Source: Prochlorococcus sp. AG-402-M23
Lineage (GTDB): Bacteria; Cyanobacteriota; Cyanobacteriia; PCC-6307; Cyanobiaceae
Assembly (NCBI GenBank): GCA_003216575.1
Contig: QCIR01000006.1
Span: forward strand, 1-64,000
Length of the DNA stretch: 64,000 nt
Direction of reading: 5' to 3'
Below are positions 1-9,493 of this stretch, in pieces. The translations under genes were made by a program, and so were the position numbers. Numbering within the stretch: position 1 is the stretch's first letter; each line of letters opens with the position of its first letter. The notes beneath the pieces were generated by a model, which made no database searches, was not told where the DNA came from, and worked only from the letters and a program-made list of their open reading frames with translations.

Positions 1-899
1 AAGTTAAAATAAGCATCAGCATAATCTTTATTAATTTGAATGGCCTTATAAAGATATTTTTCCGCCTCATTGTATTTTCCAAAAGCACTAAATGTATTAG
101 CTAAATTGTTATATGCTTCAGCTAAATTAGGTTTAAGTTCAATTGCCTTTCGAAGATATATCTCCGCTTCTTTAAATTTCCCAAGATCATTAAGTGTATT
201 ACCTAGATTACAATTTACTTCACCTGAGTTAGGCTTAAGGTCAATGGCTTTGCGAAGATACTTTTCTGCTGCTTCATGCTTCCCCAGATGACTTAGGGTA
301 TTGCCTAAATTATTATGAGCTTCAGCTAAACTTGGTTTAAGCTCTATTGCTTTTCGAAGAGACCTTTCTGCTTCTTCTAATTTTCCAAGATCAATAAGTA
401 TTTCCCCCAAATTGAAATAATCTTCTGCAAAATCAGGTTTAAGTTCAATGGCTTTTCTTTGAGAAACCTCAGCTTCTTCTGATTTACCAAGACCTCTCAA
501 AATATTTCCTAAGCTTGAATAGGCAACTGCAAAATCAGGTTTAAGTTCAATCGCTTTTCTTTGAGAAATCTCGGCTTCTTTTAATTTTCCAATATTCTGC
601 AATATATTGCCTAAATTATAGTGAGCAGTAGCAAAATTAGGATTAGTTTTAATTGCTTTTCTTTGTAATTCTTCTGCTTCTATTGATTTTCCAAGAGTAC
701 TTAAGATGGTTCCATAATTTGAATAAATTCTCTCATCAATAAACCCTTGATTAATAAAATAATCATAATACCTTGCGGCCTCTAAAATATTACCTTGTGA
801 ATGAAATTTAAATGCTTGACTAATGATTCTTTCTTTTGAATTTTCATTATTGCTTCCTGAGTTTTTTTTACTTTTATTCTTATTATTAAAACCTTTCAT
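1..899 (-). CDS. TPR-repeat protein, C-terminus beyond window edge
   Basis: The frame is open from an ATG at 899 on the minus strand to the left edge (299 codons), so the C-terminus is missing here. After a Lys/Asn-rich N-terminus of about 20 residues and a leader helix, at least seven tandem 34-residue units follow, each with the pattern LGK-x-EEAE-x(3)-RKAIELKP, the canonical tetratricopeptide consensus. Repeat spacing at the DNA level is 102 bp. TPR arrays are protein-protein scaffolds; no catalytic domain is visible in this part. A second TPR protein, fused to a methyltransferase, lies at 33128-34687, so the missing part could hold a similar domain. It faces away from the divergent FkbM gene across a 258-bp AT-rich gap. 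Confidence 0.85.
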   Translation of the reverse strand, partial: MKGFNNKNKSKKNSGSNNENSKERIISQAFKFHSQGNILEAARYYDYFINQGFIDERIYSNYGTILSTLGKSIEAEELQRKAIKTNPNFATAHYNLGNILQNIGKLKEAEISQRKAIELKPDFAVAYSSLGNILRGLGKSEEAEVSQRKAIELKPDFAEDYFNLGEILIDLGKLEEAERSLRKAIELKPSLAEAHNNLGNTLSHLGKHEAAEKYLRKAIDLKPNSGEVNCNLGNTLNDLGKFKEAEIYLRKAIELKPNLAEAYNNLANTFSAFGKYNEAEKYLYKAIQINKDYADAYFN

Positions 900-1157
900 A
901 TGATGCAATAAAAAATTTTCTATCTACTAACAACTATAAATCTAGTTGATCTCCTAAATCAATCTAATATGAATCTGTTGTAATTATTCCTAATTCTTTT
1001 ATTAGTTGATTCAATCACTAAAAATAAGAGAAATCATTTTATAGGACTCGATATAAAATTAAACTAATACAAAAAAAGATTCTTTGCTGAATTAGATTAG
1101 CTAAGGGAAATTTGCTTTTGTTCTTTTTCTCATTTAATATTTTAAAAATGAAATATT

Positions 1158-1997
1158 ATGTATAACAATTTCAAGGGATCAATATCTCTAGGTGGATTCA
1201 ATGAACTAATAAGAATGAGAGATGGTTGGATTGTTTATAATAAGAATGATAGGTTTATTGGCAGAAGCCTTAAAGAATATGGTGAATGGTCACAAGGTGA
1301 AATAGATTTATGTAAACAGATACTAACTCCAGTTGATGTGGTAATTGAAGTTGGTTCGAATATTGGGAGTCATACTCTTGCTCTATCTAAAATTGTTCAA
1401 AAGGGCACTATTTATTCATTTGAGCCTCAAGCTGTGGTCTTTTTAAATCTGTGTGCAAATATATCTATAAATTCTATAACTAATTGTGTTTGTTCTCAAA
1501 GTGCATTGTCAGATAGCAATTTAAATAGATTATTTTACCCTAAAGTTGTTTATTCTCAAGAAGGTAACTTTGGTGGAATATCCTTAAGTAATGAAAACAT
1601 TGAAAGCTCAATTGAGGCTAATGTAGAGATTTTAGATGAAAGATTTTTTAATTTAAAAAAATTAAAACTCTTAAAAATAGATGCAGAGGGTATGGAAATA
1701 AATATTATCAAAGGCGGAATTAATTTGTTGAAGAGAACAAAACCTTTTCTTTATGTAGAAAATGAAATTGCTCATTTTGATAAATCTCAGGAATTAATTG
1801 AATTAATATTTTCCTTAGGATATAGAATTTTTTGGCATATAGTTCCTATGTTTAATGAAGATAATTTTTTTAATAATCCAGAAAATATTTTTACCGGTCT
1901 TGGATCCAGCAATATGCTTTGTATAAGAGATGATTTTACTATAAACACTGATTTGCCTGAAATAAAAGACAGTTCACTCCATCCTTTTAAGAAATGA
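1158..1997 (+). CDS. FkbM-family SAM-dependent methyltransferase
   Basis: 279 residues. The SAM-binding motif is VIEVGSNIGSHTLALS (about residues 68-83), followed by an acidic strand end in YSFEPQ. The FkbM signature LLKIDAEGMEINIIKGG lies near 170-186 and FLYVENE follows. FkbM enzymes O-methylate sugars or polyketides; in cyanobacterial surface islands they usually act on polysaccharides, but the substrate here is unknown. The start is the ATG in TTATGTAT; no strong Shine-Dalgarno sequence is visible. It stands alone between a divergent TPR gene and the DUF4956/CotH/VTC cassette, in very AT-rich DNA typical of an acquired surface-modification locus. Confidence 0.88.
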   Translation: MYNNFKGSISLGGFNELIRMRDGWIVYNKNDRFIGRSLKEYGEWSQGEIDLCKQILTPVDVVIEVGSNIGSHTLALSKIVQKGTIYSFEPQAVVFLNLCANISINSITNCVCSQSALSDSNLNRLFYPKVVYSQEGNFGGISLSNENIESSIEANVEILDERFFNLKKLKLLKIDAEGMEINIIKGGINLLKRTKPFLYVENEIAHFDKSQELIELIFSLGYRIFWHIVPMFNEDNFFNNPENIFTGLGSSNMLCIRDDFTINTDLPEIKDSSLHPFKK

Positions 1998-2244
1998 GTC
2001 ACTACAGTTAATTAATTAACTGTAGACCTTTTTATAAAATGCAAAACCTTTAAATATATTTCTGGAAAATTAGCAATACAATTCCTATAATTAAATATTA
2101 TTATTTTCTATGTCATTGCTCAAGAATATGTATGGAAATCCCTAAGTAGTATTTAAATAAATATTAAGATTAAAACTTAATTCATAAAAGGATGATCTTT
2201 ATTTATTTAATATTATTTATGTAATAGTAATTAATTTAGAACTT

Positions 2245-2940
2245 TTGCTTACTCTTTTCAGCAAAAATTATTTTTTCTCCTTAGTAATTGGGCAATCATT
2301 TAATTTTGTAGAGGCTTTAGTTTTCTCAATTGGGAAATCTACAGATATTATAGCCTTGCTTCTATCAAGTATTTTAATCAGGCTGATATTAGAGAAATCT
2401 GGGCAGACATGGATAAGAACTTTTTCCCAAACAGCTACAATAATTATATTGCCTATAATCACTTATATTATCACCTCAGTAATCTCTGGAAATATAGCCC
2501 TTTCTCTTGGAATGGTGGGTGCACTTTCAATAGTTAGATTTAGAAATCCTGTAAGATCTCCATTTCAATTATCAGTTTACTTTGGTGCTATTACAATGGG
2601 AATTGCAACTTCTACAAATATTAACTGGTTGCTTTTAATTCTTTTTGCAACTATTCTGATTGTGATATTTATTAAATTATATTCTTTATTTTATAAAAAT
2701 ATTTTGAAGAAAGATTTATTTAATACATCTTTTGCCGAAGGTAATAATCTTTCTACTTTAGAGGTTTCTGCCAAATGTAATATAGAAATTTTAGATAATT
2801 CATTACTGCTAAAGTCTAAGTCAGCTCTTGATCAGAAATGTAATTATTTATTCGCCTCAAATGATTTTAATGAATTAAAAAGATTATTAGTTGAAATAGA
2901 AAACAATGAGAATCTAATAAGTTACCAATTAAATGTATAA
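2245..2940 (+). CDS. DUF4956 family integral membrane protein
   Basis: 231 residues from a TTG codon. The frame is open back to a TAA at 2185-2187 with no ATG or GTG, so the start is uncertain. Three to four hydrophobic segments fill residues 20-150. The DUF4956 signature GALSIVRFRNPVRSPFQL lies near residues 90-107 and is followed by a membrane segment. The last 80 residues are hydrophilic and probably cytoplasmic. The biochemical role of the family is unknown. It is often found beside VTC-type polyphosphate polymerase domains and CotH proteins, and that is the case here. The stop overlaps the next start by 8 nt, so translation is likely coupled. Confidence 0.8.
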   Translation: MLTLFSKNYFFSLVIGQSFNFVEALVFSIGKSTDIIALLLSSILIRLILEKSGQTWIRTFSQTATIIILPIITYIITSVISGNIALSLGMVGALSIVRFRNPVRSPFQLSVYFGAITMGIATSTNINWLLLILFATILIVIFIKLYSLFYKNILKKDLFNTSFAEGNNLSTLEVSAKCNIEILDNSLLLKSKSALDQKCNYLFASNDFNELKRLLVEIENNENLISYQLNV

Positions 2941-5131
2941 GAAATATTTAATTTTCATAATAACTTATCTATTTTTATTCACTGATAAAGTTAATGCAAA
3001 TTGTAATTTTAAAACTGCAGATTATATTGAAGAGCTTGAATTAACTTCAATAATTAAAGAAATAGGAATTGAGATACCTGATAGTAGAAAATTTGTCAAA
3101 AATTCTATGAAGATATTGTTAGAAGATAGCTTAACTATTAACCCTAAATTTAGAAAGAAATATGATTCAACTTTAAATGTTAAATATCCATTTGGAACCT
3201 GTTCTTATAATGCAAAAGTTTGGCAAAACGGCGATTTAAAAGATCATATAAGATGGAATAAGAATTATCCCCTAACTTCTCTTAATGTAAGAATGGAACA
3301 AGGTAATATCCTAAATGCAGTAAAATTTAAACTTTTAATTCCTGAAACAAGAAATGGATTAAACGAAATTCTTGGTACTCTTATCTTAAGACAATTAGGA
3401 TTTATAGCACCGGAAACATTTGAAACTGTTGTTAGTATTAATGGACATAAATCGTTAATGATCTTTCAGGAAGATTCAAGGAAAGAATTGCTAGAGCGAC
3501 ATAAAAGAAGAGAAGGTCCTATATTTGAAGGGGATGAATCTATTCTATGGGGTAACAATTGGTTGACTTTCGAAGAATTATCACTTTCTAGATTAATTAA
3601 TTGGAAATGGTTTCTTAAAGGTAGAAGTTCACAAATTATAACTTTAAATTCCTTAGCAGATTTGCAGCAAAGTTATTTACCATCTTATCAATTAGAAGGT
3701 AATGTTATTAATCCTAATTTTAGAGCCAAGAGTAATTTTGAAGATTACTATTTTATGATGTCTGTCATGGGAGGGCAGCATGCGCTCAGGCCTCATAATA
3801 GGAAATTCTATTTTAATTCTTTAGAAAATAGTTTTGAACCAATTTATTATGATGGTAATTTTAATCTTAATCTGGAAATAGATTTAGGTCATAATTGGCT
3901 ATCTTTTTCAAATGCCTTTAGTGAAAACTATATTTTTCCATTCTCAAGAGAAATTAATAATAAGGAGTTCTATAATCAATTATTAAGTCAATTCAAGTCA
4001 AGAGTCATTAAATTTAACCAAAAGAAATTGTCTTATTTTAATGAATCTCTTAAAAATATTTCCACGAATACTAACATTTTAATTAAACATTTAAAAAATA
4101 TACAAGACTTTAATATAATAAATAGTGATTATTTAAAAAGTAGGAATCTTTATAAGCAATTAATGAATAAAAAGAATTTGAAGCAAAATATCATTAAAGA
4201 ATATGATATCTTTGATGATAATGTAATGATTACCAAAGAAAATAATGAAAAAAATATTTTGTCTTTAAAAGATTTTAGTCAAATTATTAGTAAAAACTAT
4301 TTTAATAATGAAAGATATATTTTTCTTCCTATTAATAAAGAGAAGTTCAATTATTCTCAAGAATTAACTGAAGTCTATGTTGAAGAACTTAATGGTTTTT
4401 TAATTTTTACGCCTAATATCTCTTTAAATATAGATAGCAACAATAAAGAAATCTTGATACGACAAATGCATTTGAATTCTTGGGTTCTGTTTAAGGATGT
4501 TAAACTTAGTGATTGGGATATACGATTTGAAGGTATTAACATAGAAAATAGACAAATTAATAATCAACAAAGATTTAATAAATATGGTATTACAGGATGT
4601 TTGAACTTTTACAAAACAGTATTTGATAAATCATCATTAAGAATGATTGGAGGTGGATGTGAGGATGGCATAAATATAATTCAATCCAAAGGTCTGATTA
4701 AGTTAATAGAGGTGAAGAATTCTTTCCAAGATTCTATAGATTTAGATTTCTCTGATCTTAAAATTAATTTTATATCAGTTGATTCTTCTGGTAATGATTG
4801 CTTCGACGTGAGTGGAGGAAATTATATTCTCGATAAGGCGTATTTAAATCGATGTATGGATAAAGGTTTATCTATAGGAGAGAAATCTAGGGTGGAGGCT
4901 AACAATACTTTTATCACTAATTCTAATATTGGTATATCTGTAAAAGATTTATCTATTGTCAACTTAGGTATTTTAAATATGTCTAATAATAAAATTTGTA
5001 TAGAAGCTAAACAGAAGAAGCAAGAGTTTGGAGGGGGAAGAATCTTGCTTAAATCCTCTATATGTGAGTCTTCGAAGATCTTTATCGATGAACATTCTAA
5101 CATGAGTAAAGTTGATTATTATGAGCTTTAG
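2933..5131 (+). CDS. CotH-like protein with C-terminal beta-helix-like region, secreted
   Basis: 732 residues. Residues 1-22 form a signal peptide with likely cleavage at VNA-NC. Residues about 90-330 resemble the CotH kinase fold: SLNVRMEQGN and the segment HNRKFYFN...FEPIYYDGN match the family's HN-x-Y...D-x-D region, here with DGN. Residues about 560-732 carry short Gly/Asn/Asp-rich strand repeats (GCEDGINI, DCFDVSGGN, NSNIGISV) suggesting a right-handed beta-helix. CotH of Bacillus is a spore-coat protein kinase; a kinase role here is inference because the catalytic motif is weak. It overlaps DUF4956 upstream and the VTC gene downstream, giving a coupled three-gene operon. The codons are extremely AT-rich. 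Confidence 0.7.
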   Translation: MYKKYLIFIITYLFLFTDKVNANCNFKTADYIEELELTSIIKEIGIEIPDSRKFVKNSMKILLEDSLTINPKFRKKYDSTLNVKYPFGTCSYNAKVWQNGDLKDHIRWNKNYPLTSLNVRMEQGNILNAVKFKLLIPETRNGLNEILGTLILRQLGFIAPETFETVVSINGHKSLMIFQEDSRKELLERHKRREGPIFEGDESILWGNNWLTFEELSLSRLINWKWFLKGRSSQIITLNSLADLQQSYLPSYQLEGNVINPNFRAKSNFEDYYFMMSVMGGQHALRPHNRKFYFNSLENSFEPIYYDGNFNLNLEIDLGHNWLSFSNAFSENYIFPFSREINNKEFYNQLLSQFKSRVIKFNQKKLSYFNESLKNISTNTNILIKHLKNIQDFNIINSDYLKSRNLYKQLMNKKNLKQNIIKEYDIFDDNVMITKENNEKNILSLKDFSQIISKNYFNNERYIFLPINKEKFNYSQELTEVYVEELNGFLIFTPNISLNIDSNNKEILIRQMHLNSWVLFKDVKLSDWDIRFEGINIENRQINNQQRFNKYGITGCLNFYKTVFDKSSLRMIGGGCEDGINIIQSKGLIKLIEVKNSFQDSIDLDFSDLKINFISVDSSGNDCFDVSGGNYILDKAYLNRCMDKGLSIGEKSRVEANNTFITNSNIGISVKDLSIVNLGILNMSNNKICIEAKQKKQEFGGGRILLKSSICESSKIFIDEHSNMSKVDYYEL

Positions 5132-5717
5132 AAAAGAAAAAAAAATTAAGTTAACTTTAAGTGATCAGCAGATACTTAAAAATTTTCTTTTGTCTAGGGG
5201 AATGAAAAATCTTTATCCAGCTAGGCAAGTTAATAGTTGTTATTTTGATACCAATGATCTTAAATTTTTCTATGATTCAGATGAAGGTGTTTTGCCTAGG
5301 AAAAAGGTAAGAATTAGGCATTATAATAGTGAGAATATATTTACTAAGGAGACTAAAATAACATCAGAGGAGGGTCGATTTAAAAAGATAAGCCCTTTTA
5401 ATAAAGATATTTCGAAATTTAATTATTCTTTTACTCTCAATGATTTAAGTGTCGGCTTATTATACCCTTCGCTTATTGTAAGCTATTATAGAGAATATTT
5501 TTTATTGGAAAATCTTCGTATTACATTTGATTCTCTAATAAGATACAGAAATCTTTTTAGTCATATTCCATGGACAGAACGAGATCCTGAATGTGTTATT
5601 GAAATTAAAACGGATATTAATATTGATGATGATTTTATATTTAATGTTATTAACATGCCAACTTCTAGGTTCTCTAAATATTGTCGTGGATTACAAATGA
5701 CGCAAGGAATTTTTTAA
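5121..5717 (+). CDS. VTC domain protein, polyphosphate polymerase-like
   Basis: 198 residues from the ATG at 5121, chosen over an upstream in-frame TTG at 5112; the start lies inside the CotH stop region, an 11-nt overlap. The sequence follows the VTC tunnel-fold pattern: basic N-terminus RKEKKIKL, YFDTNDLKFFYDS, RKKVRIRHYN, FTKETKITSEEGRFKK and near the end VIEIKTD. In yeast Vtc4 this tunnel makes polyphosphate from ATP; bacterial homologues are less well characterised. This copy is somewhat short. Its partner DUF4956 membrane protein may place the reaction at the membrane. Polymerase activity is inferred from family only. Confidence 0.78.
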   Translation: MSFRKEKKIKLTLSDQQILKNFLLSRGMKNLYPARQVNSCYFDTNDLKFFYDSDEGVLPRKKVRIRHYNSENIFTKETKITSEEGRFKKISPFNKDISKFNYSFTLNDLSVGLLYPSLIVSYYREYFLLENLRITFDSLIRYRNLFSHIPWTERDPECVIEIKTDINIDDDFIFNVINMPTSRFSKYCRGLQMTQGIF

Positions 5718-5769
5718 TTTAATAATTTTTTCTTTCTATTAATTTGTACTTTCTCCGCAACTTTTGACT

Positions 5770-6233
5770 TTAGATACCTTTCAATTCCCTGGCTGGATTG
5801 GAGTTCAGTTGGCAGCCCAGCTCATCTTTGGCCCAATCCAATAAAACTCGCAAGATCCTCAACTCCCGCATCACAGTGTTGGGCTTGACCTTGCTCAATC
5901 GTTCGTCTCGCCAGAGAGAAAAATGTCTGATGGAAAGTTCCTCTAGAAGAATTCCTCCCATCCAGCTGTTGGCCAAAACTTTTAAAGGGTATTGCTCGTT
6001 AAAACCGCTGCGGTGATCTCGAAGTGGTCCTTGGATATATAGATCCATTGCTTCTCGGAAGATTTGTGGTGGTTTTAGATCAAGTTTAGAGGGCGTTTTA
6101 AGAGAACTTTCAACAGCATTTGCCCACAGTTTGCAGCTGCCTTAGAGGTAAAAGTTTTGGACGTTTGGCCTTGATATTTCTTCTTCCGAATGAGTGCTTG
6201 CCAGCCACTTCCGCTTCTTCTAATCGTTGCCAT
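5770..6233 (-). pseudogene. Tyrosine integrase remnant, frameshifted and lacking the catalytic domain
   Basis: From an ATG at 6233 the reading MATIRRSGSGWQALIRKKKY matches the N-terminal arm-site-binding domain of phage-type integrases, continuing QGQTSKTFTSKAAAN. About codon 40 the frame is lost: restoring one base near 6120-6130 continues into WANAVESSLK, then a SAM-like core-binding domain (ELSIRHFSLWRDERLSKVK, NTVMRELRILRVLLDWA). The frame stops at LKGI without any catalytic R/HxxR/Y domain, so the gene is both frameshifted and truncated. The stretch is visibly richer in G+C than its neighbours, consistent with transfer. It ends about 140 bp from tRNA-Thr, a typical integrase target position. 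Confidence 0.75.
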
Positions 6234-6374
6234 TCTTTAAGGTTGCATCAGGTCAGATGCATCAAGCAAAAATGGTCTAAAAACAACAAAAGTGGACGCG
6301 AAATTGGACATCCACTTTCAAAGATTTGTGATCCTAGTGCCTCAGATCACTTGCCCTGGTTAAGCTTCCGACGA

Positions 6375-6446
<72 letters not shown>

Positions 6447-6457
6447 TTGTGGAAAGA

Positions 6458-6539
6458 TGGGCCGGGTTGGATTTGAACCAACGTAGGCGTAGCCAGCGGA
6501 TTTACAGTCCGCCCCCATTAACCACTCGGGCACCGACCC
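6458..6539 (-). tRNA. tRNA-Tyr (anticodon GTA)
   Basis: An 82-nt class II tRNA on the minus strand. Acceptor GGGTCGG pairs with CCGGCCC, anticodon stem GCGGA/TCCGC encloses loop CTGTAAA (anticodon GTA), a long variable arm (TGGCTACGCCTA region) follows, and the T loop is TTCAAAT. It is followed immediately by tRNA-Thr on the same strand. Confidence 0.95.
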
Positions 6540-6647
6540 GATCCACTGAATGAGATTACCAGCAAAAGGTGCCACTTTTCTCGAATTTGTTGGTCCTTTT
6601 AGGTGGAAATCGATACGATCATTAAAGATATTCAATTTGAAAGGCAT

Positions 6648-7085
6648 ATGAATCTTTTATTAATTAACGGCCCTAATTTGAATCTTGTTGGGAAAAGAGA
6701 GCCTTCTATATATGGTTCACAAACGTTAGAGGATATTCAAGAAGATTTATTGGATTTAGCTAGAGAACTCGACGTAAAACTCAAATTCTTTCAGAGTAAT
6801 TCAGAAGGTGAGATGATTGATTACATTCAAGAAAGTGCTGATTCAACTGATGGAATATTAATTAATGCAGGCGCTTACACTCATACTTCTATTGCTCTTA
6901 GAGACGCTTTATTAGGAGTTGCGGTTCCCTATATAGAGGTACATTTGAGCAATATTTACGCTAGAGAAGACTTTCGTCATAAATCATTTCTGTCAGATAG
7001 AGCATTGGGCTTGGTTTGTGGCTTTGGTCCAATTAGCTATCAACTTGCTCTGCAAGGAATAGTTTCTTATTTAAAGCGAGTCTGA
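6648..7085 (+). CDS. aroQ: 3-Dehydroquinate dehydratase, type II
   Basis: 145 residues from the ATG at 6648; the open frame extends upstream to 6603 but the family begins at [15 protein letters not shown]. It catalyses dehydration of 3-dehydroquinate to 3-dehydroshikimate in the shikimate pathway, as a cytosolic dodecamer. Visible motifs are [17 protein letters not shown] (residues 7-23, with catalytic Tyr22), NAGAYTHTS (73-81), EVHLSN (97-102, catalytic His99) and Arg110. The length matches the family. It is first in an operon with miaE (7-nt gap) and cobI. Confidence 0.97.
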   Translation: MNLLLINGPNLNLVGKREPSIYGSQTLEDIQEDLLDLARELDVKLKFFQSNSEGEMIDYIQESADSTDGILINAGAYTHTSIALRDALLGVAVPYIEVHLSNIYAREDFRHKSFLSDRALGLVCGFGPISYQLALQGIVSYLKRV

Positions 7086-7092
7086 AGAGATC

Positions 7093-7707
7093 ATGGACAA
7101 TTCACACTCTCAATTTGGAGGGCAATCAAAGATTCGCTGGCTAATTGAGAAAACTAGTGAAGATTGGGTCAATCTTGCAATTTCTAATCCAATGGAAATA
7201 CTTTTAGATCATGCTCATTGTGAACGAAAAGCTGCTGGAGTAGCACTCCAACTTATGTTTCGTTATGTAAGTGAGCCTGGCTTATCAGCAGTCTTAAGCC
7301 CATTAGCTCGAGAAGAACTTGAACATTTTGAGAGAGTTTTATCTATTTTGAACTCACGTGGAAGAAAGCTTGAAAAATTAGTTTCACCTCCCTATGGAGC
7401 TATCTTGGCAAAAAATATCCGAAAAGATGAACCAAGACGAATGTTGGATAGCTTTCTAGTTGCCGGACTGATTGAGGCAAGGAGTCATGAAAGAATGACA
7501 TTATTGTCCATACATTCTCCTGATCTTGAGCTTCGTAATTTATACAGTGATTTATTAAAAAGTGAGGCTAGGCATTTTGGGATTTATTGGAGGTTGGCAG
7601 ATGAACGTTTTGATAGAAATACTCTCACTTCTAGATTGGAGGAATTAGCTAAAGTTGAGTCTGATGCTTTAGTGGAAATGCATCAGGAGCCGAGAATGCA
7701 TAGTTAA
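7093..7707 (+). CDS. miaE: tRNA-(ms2io6A)-hydroxylase-like di-iron protein
   Basis: 204 residues. MiaE hydroxylates the isopentenyl group of ms2i6A37 in tRNA with a non-haem di-iron centre. Ferritin-like ligand motifs are in place: HAHCERKAAG (Glu44), REELEHFE (Glu74/75, His78), IEARSHER (Glu128) and SEARHF (Glu158, His161), in a four-helix arrangement of normal length. It sits 7 nt after aroQ and 35 nt before cobI, in the same direction. The substrate is inferred from the family; cyanobacterial members are not well studied. Confidence 0.88.
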   Translation: MDNSHSQFGGQSKIRWLIEKTSEDWVNLAISNPMEILLDHAHCERKAAGVALQLMFRYVSEPGLSAVLSPLAREELEHFERVLSILNSRGRKLEKLVSPPYGAILAKNIRKDEPRRMLDSFLVAGLIEARSHERMTLLSIHSPDLELRNLYSDLLKSEARHFGIYWRLADERFDRNTLTSRLEELAKVESDALVEMHQEPRMHS

Positions 7708-7742
7708 TCGACTCTTTGGAGTTGAAAGTAGTTACTAACTTA

Positions 7743-8471
7743 ATGAAAACCTTAACTATCACGGGCGTAGGCCCTGGAGACCCCTCTTTATTAACTTTGG
7801 CAGCAGTTGATGCCATTCAATCTTCAACTGTGGTTTCTTACCCTGTTTCTATTAGAGGAGGAGATAGCCTTGCGGAACAAATTGCTTCAAAATGGATCTC
7901 AAAAGACAAGAAAAAATTGCCATTACATTTTCCTATGGTTAAAGACCAAAAAATTTTAAAAAATGCATGGCAAGTTGCTGGAAATGAGTTGATGAAGTTG
8001 GTTGATCAAGGTGAAAGAGTCGTTTTCCTCGCTCAAGGAGATATCTCACTTTTTTCAACAGGGTCATACCTTTCAAAGGAATTAGAAAAAAATCATCCAG
8101 ATTGTCTTGTTAAATTAATTCCAGGTGTTACATCTTTTTCTGCTGCTGCGGCTAAAAGTAAATTGCCACTTGCTTTTCAAGAAGAACAATTGCTTGTAAT
8201 GCCAGTACCAGGATCCTCTGACGAGCTTAAGGTTATTTTGTCTGAAGCAGCATTACTGAAAAGGGTAGTTGTTTTGCTCAAGCTTGGTAAAAAGTGGAGA
8301 TGGGTTAAACCTTTGCTTAAAGAATTGGATTTATTAGAAAATTCTATATTTGCAGAAAGGCTAGGTTTTTTAGATCAAAAAATTTTGAAAGCATCTAATT
8401 TATCCTCTGAAAGTAGTCCCTATTTTTCTTTACTACTTGTGCGACAAGGTTGGCCTTTGATAATCCCTTGA
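7743..8471 (+). CDS. cobI: Precorrin-2 C(20)-methyltransferase
   Basis: 242 residues from the ATG at 7743; a TTG at 7716 extends the frame, but TLTITGVGPGDPSLLTL is the normal N-terminus. It transfers a methyl group from SAM to C20 of precorrin-2 in cobalamin (pseudocobalamin) synthesis. The tetrapyrrole-methylase motifs are GVGPGDP near the N-terminus, AQGDISLFSTGSY (about 97-109) and IPGVTSFSAAA (about 126-136). It ends 5 bp before the convergent dus gene. Confidence 0.92.
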   Translation: MKTLTITGVGPGDPSLLTLAAVDAIQSSTVVSYPVSIRGGDSLAEQIASKWISKDKKKLPLHFPMVKDQKILKNAWQVAGNELMKLVDQGERVVFLAQGDISLFSTGSYLSKELEKNHPDCLVKLIPGVTSFSAAAAKSKLPLAFQEEQLLVMPVPGSSDELKVILSEAALLKRVVVLLKLGKKWRWVKPLLKELDLLENSIFAERLGFLDQKILKASNLSSESSPYFSLLLVRQGWPLIIP

Positions 8472-8476
8472 AATTC

Positions 8477-9469
8477 TTAGTTTAATTTAATAAGTTCTTC
8501 TTCGAGTAATTTCATAGCTTCATTTGGAGTACTTGCTCTTAATAATTTATGTCTCAGTGCGGAGGATCCTGGAAAACCTCTACAAGTCCAATTCATATGT
8601 TTTCTAGCAATTAAAAGTCCATGATTTCCTTTTTTTGAAACGAGTAACTTAAGTTGCTCTAAAGACAAACTAATTCTCATCTTTGCATCAGGTGTTCTAA
8701 AAGTTTTTTGATTGTTTATCTCGGCATCAATTTGTCCAACAAGCCATGGAGCTCCCATGCTTGCTCTACCTATCATTACTCCATCGGCACTAGTAATCTC
8801 AATACATTTAATTGCATCTCGAGCACTTTTTATATCACCATTTGCAATAACAGGAATATCCAATGACTGTTTGATTTTAGCAATGGCTTCCCAGTCGGCA
8901 CTGCCTGAAAAACCTTGCCTTCTTGTTCTCCCATGAACAGTTATTAGTTGTGCACCAGCCTCCTGAAGACCCAATGCAAAAGATATTGGATCACTGCTAC
9001 TTTCACACCAACCCAATCTTATTTTTACTGTCACTGGAATTGAGATGGCTTTAGAAACGTTCTTGATGATTTCTTGAGCAAGTTCTGGATCTTTTAATAG
9101 AGCACTTCCTCCTCCTTTCTTTGCAATTTTTTTTACGGGGCAACCCATATTTATATCTATGAGAAAGGCACCTGCTGATTCGGCTTTGATAGCAGCCTCA
9201 ATCATTGGTTCTGGTCTATGATCAAAAAGTTGAACACCAATGGGTCCGCTCTCTTCTGAAAGCTCACTTACCTTTTCTTCTCCATAACCTAATTCAAGAC
9301 TTTTAGCATTTACCATTTCTGTAAAAAGTAAAGCTTTTGGAGACCATCTACGAACAAATTTCCTAAATATTTGATCGCTTATACCTGCTAGTGGGGACTG
9401 AAGAATTGGACATTCCAAAGATCTAGAAGTCCCATTGCCCGCTAAAAAAATGGGAGGTAATACTCTCAT
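8477..9469 (-). CDS. tRNA-dihydrouridine synthase (DusB-like)
   Basis: 330 residues. Dus enzymes reduce uridines in tRNA D loops using FMN and NADPH. Visible: N-terminal SPLAGISDQIFR (FMN site), the catalytic-Cys motif DINMGCPVKKIAKKGGGSALL (Cys110), TVKIRLGW, ITVHGRTRRQGFSG, VIANGDI and GVMIGRASMGAPWL. Length and motif order fit the DusA/DusB fold. The precise U position cannot be fixed from sequence. It is convergent with cobI and is probably transcribed with the small membrane gene upstream at 9494-9721. Confidence 0.92.
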   Translation of the reverse strand: MRVLPPIFLAGNGTSRSLECPILQSPLAGISDQIFRKFVRRWSPKALLFTEMVNAKSLELGYGEEKVSELSEESGPIGVQLFDHRPEPMIEAAIKAESAGAFLIDINMGCPVKKIAKKGGGSALLKDPELAQEIIKNVSKAISIPVTVKIRLGWCESSSDPISFALGLQEAGAQLITVHGRTRRQGFSGSADWEAIAKIKQSLDIPVIANGDIKSARDAIKCIEITSADGVMIGRASMGAPWLVGQIDAEINNQKTFRTPDAKMRISLSLEQLKLLVSKKGNHGLLIARKHMNWTCRGFPGSSALRHKLLRASTPNEAMKLLEEELIKLN

Positions 9470-9493
9470 TTTTAAATTGATCTTGAATGAATA

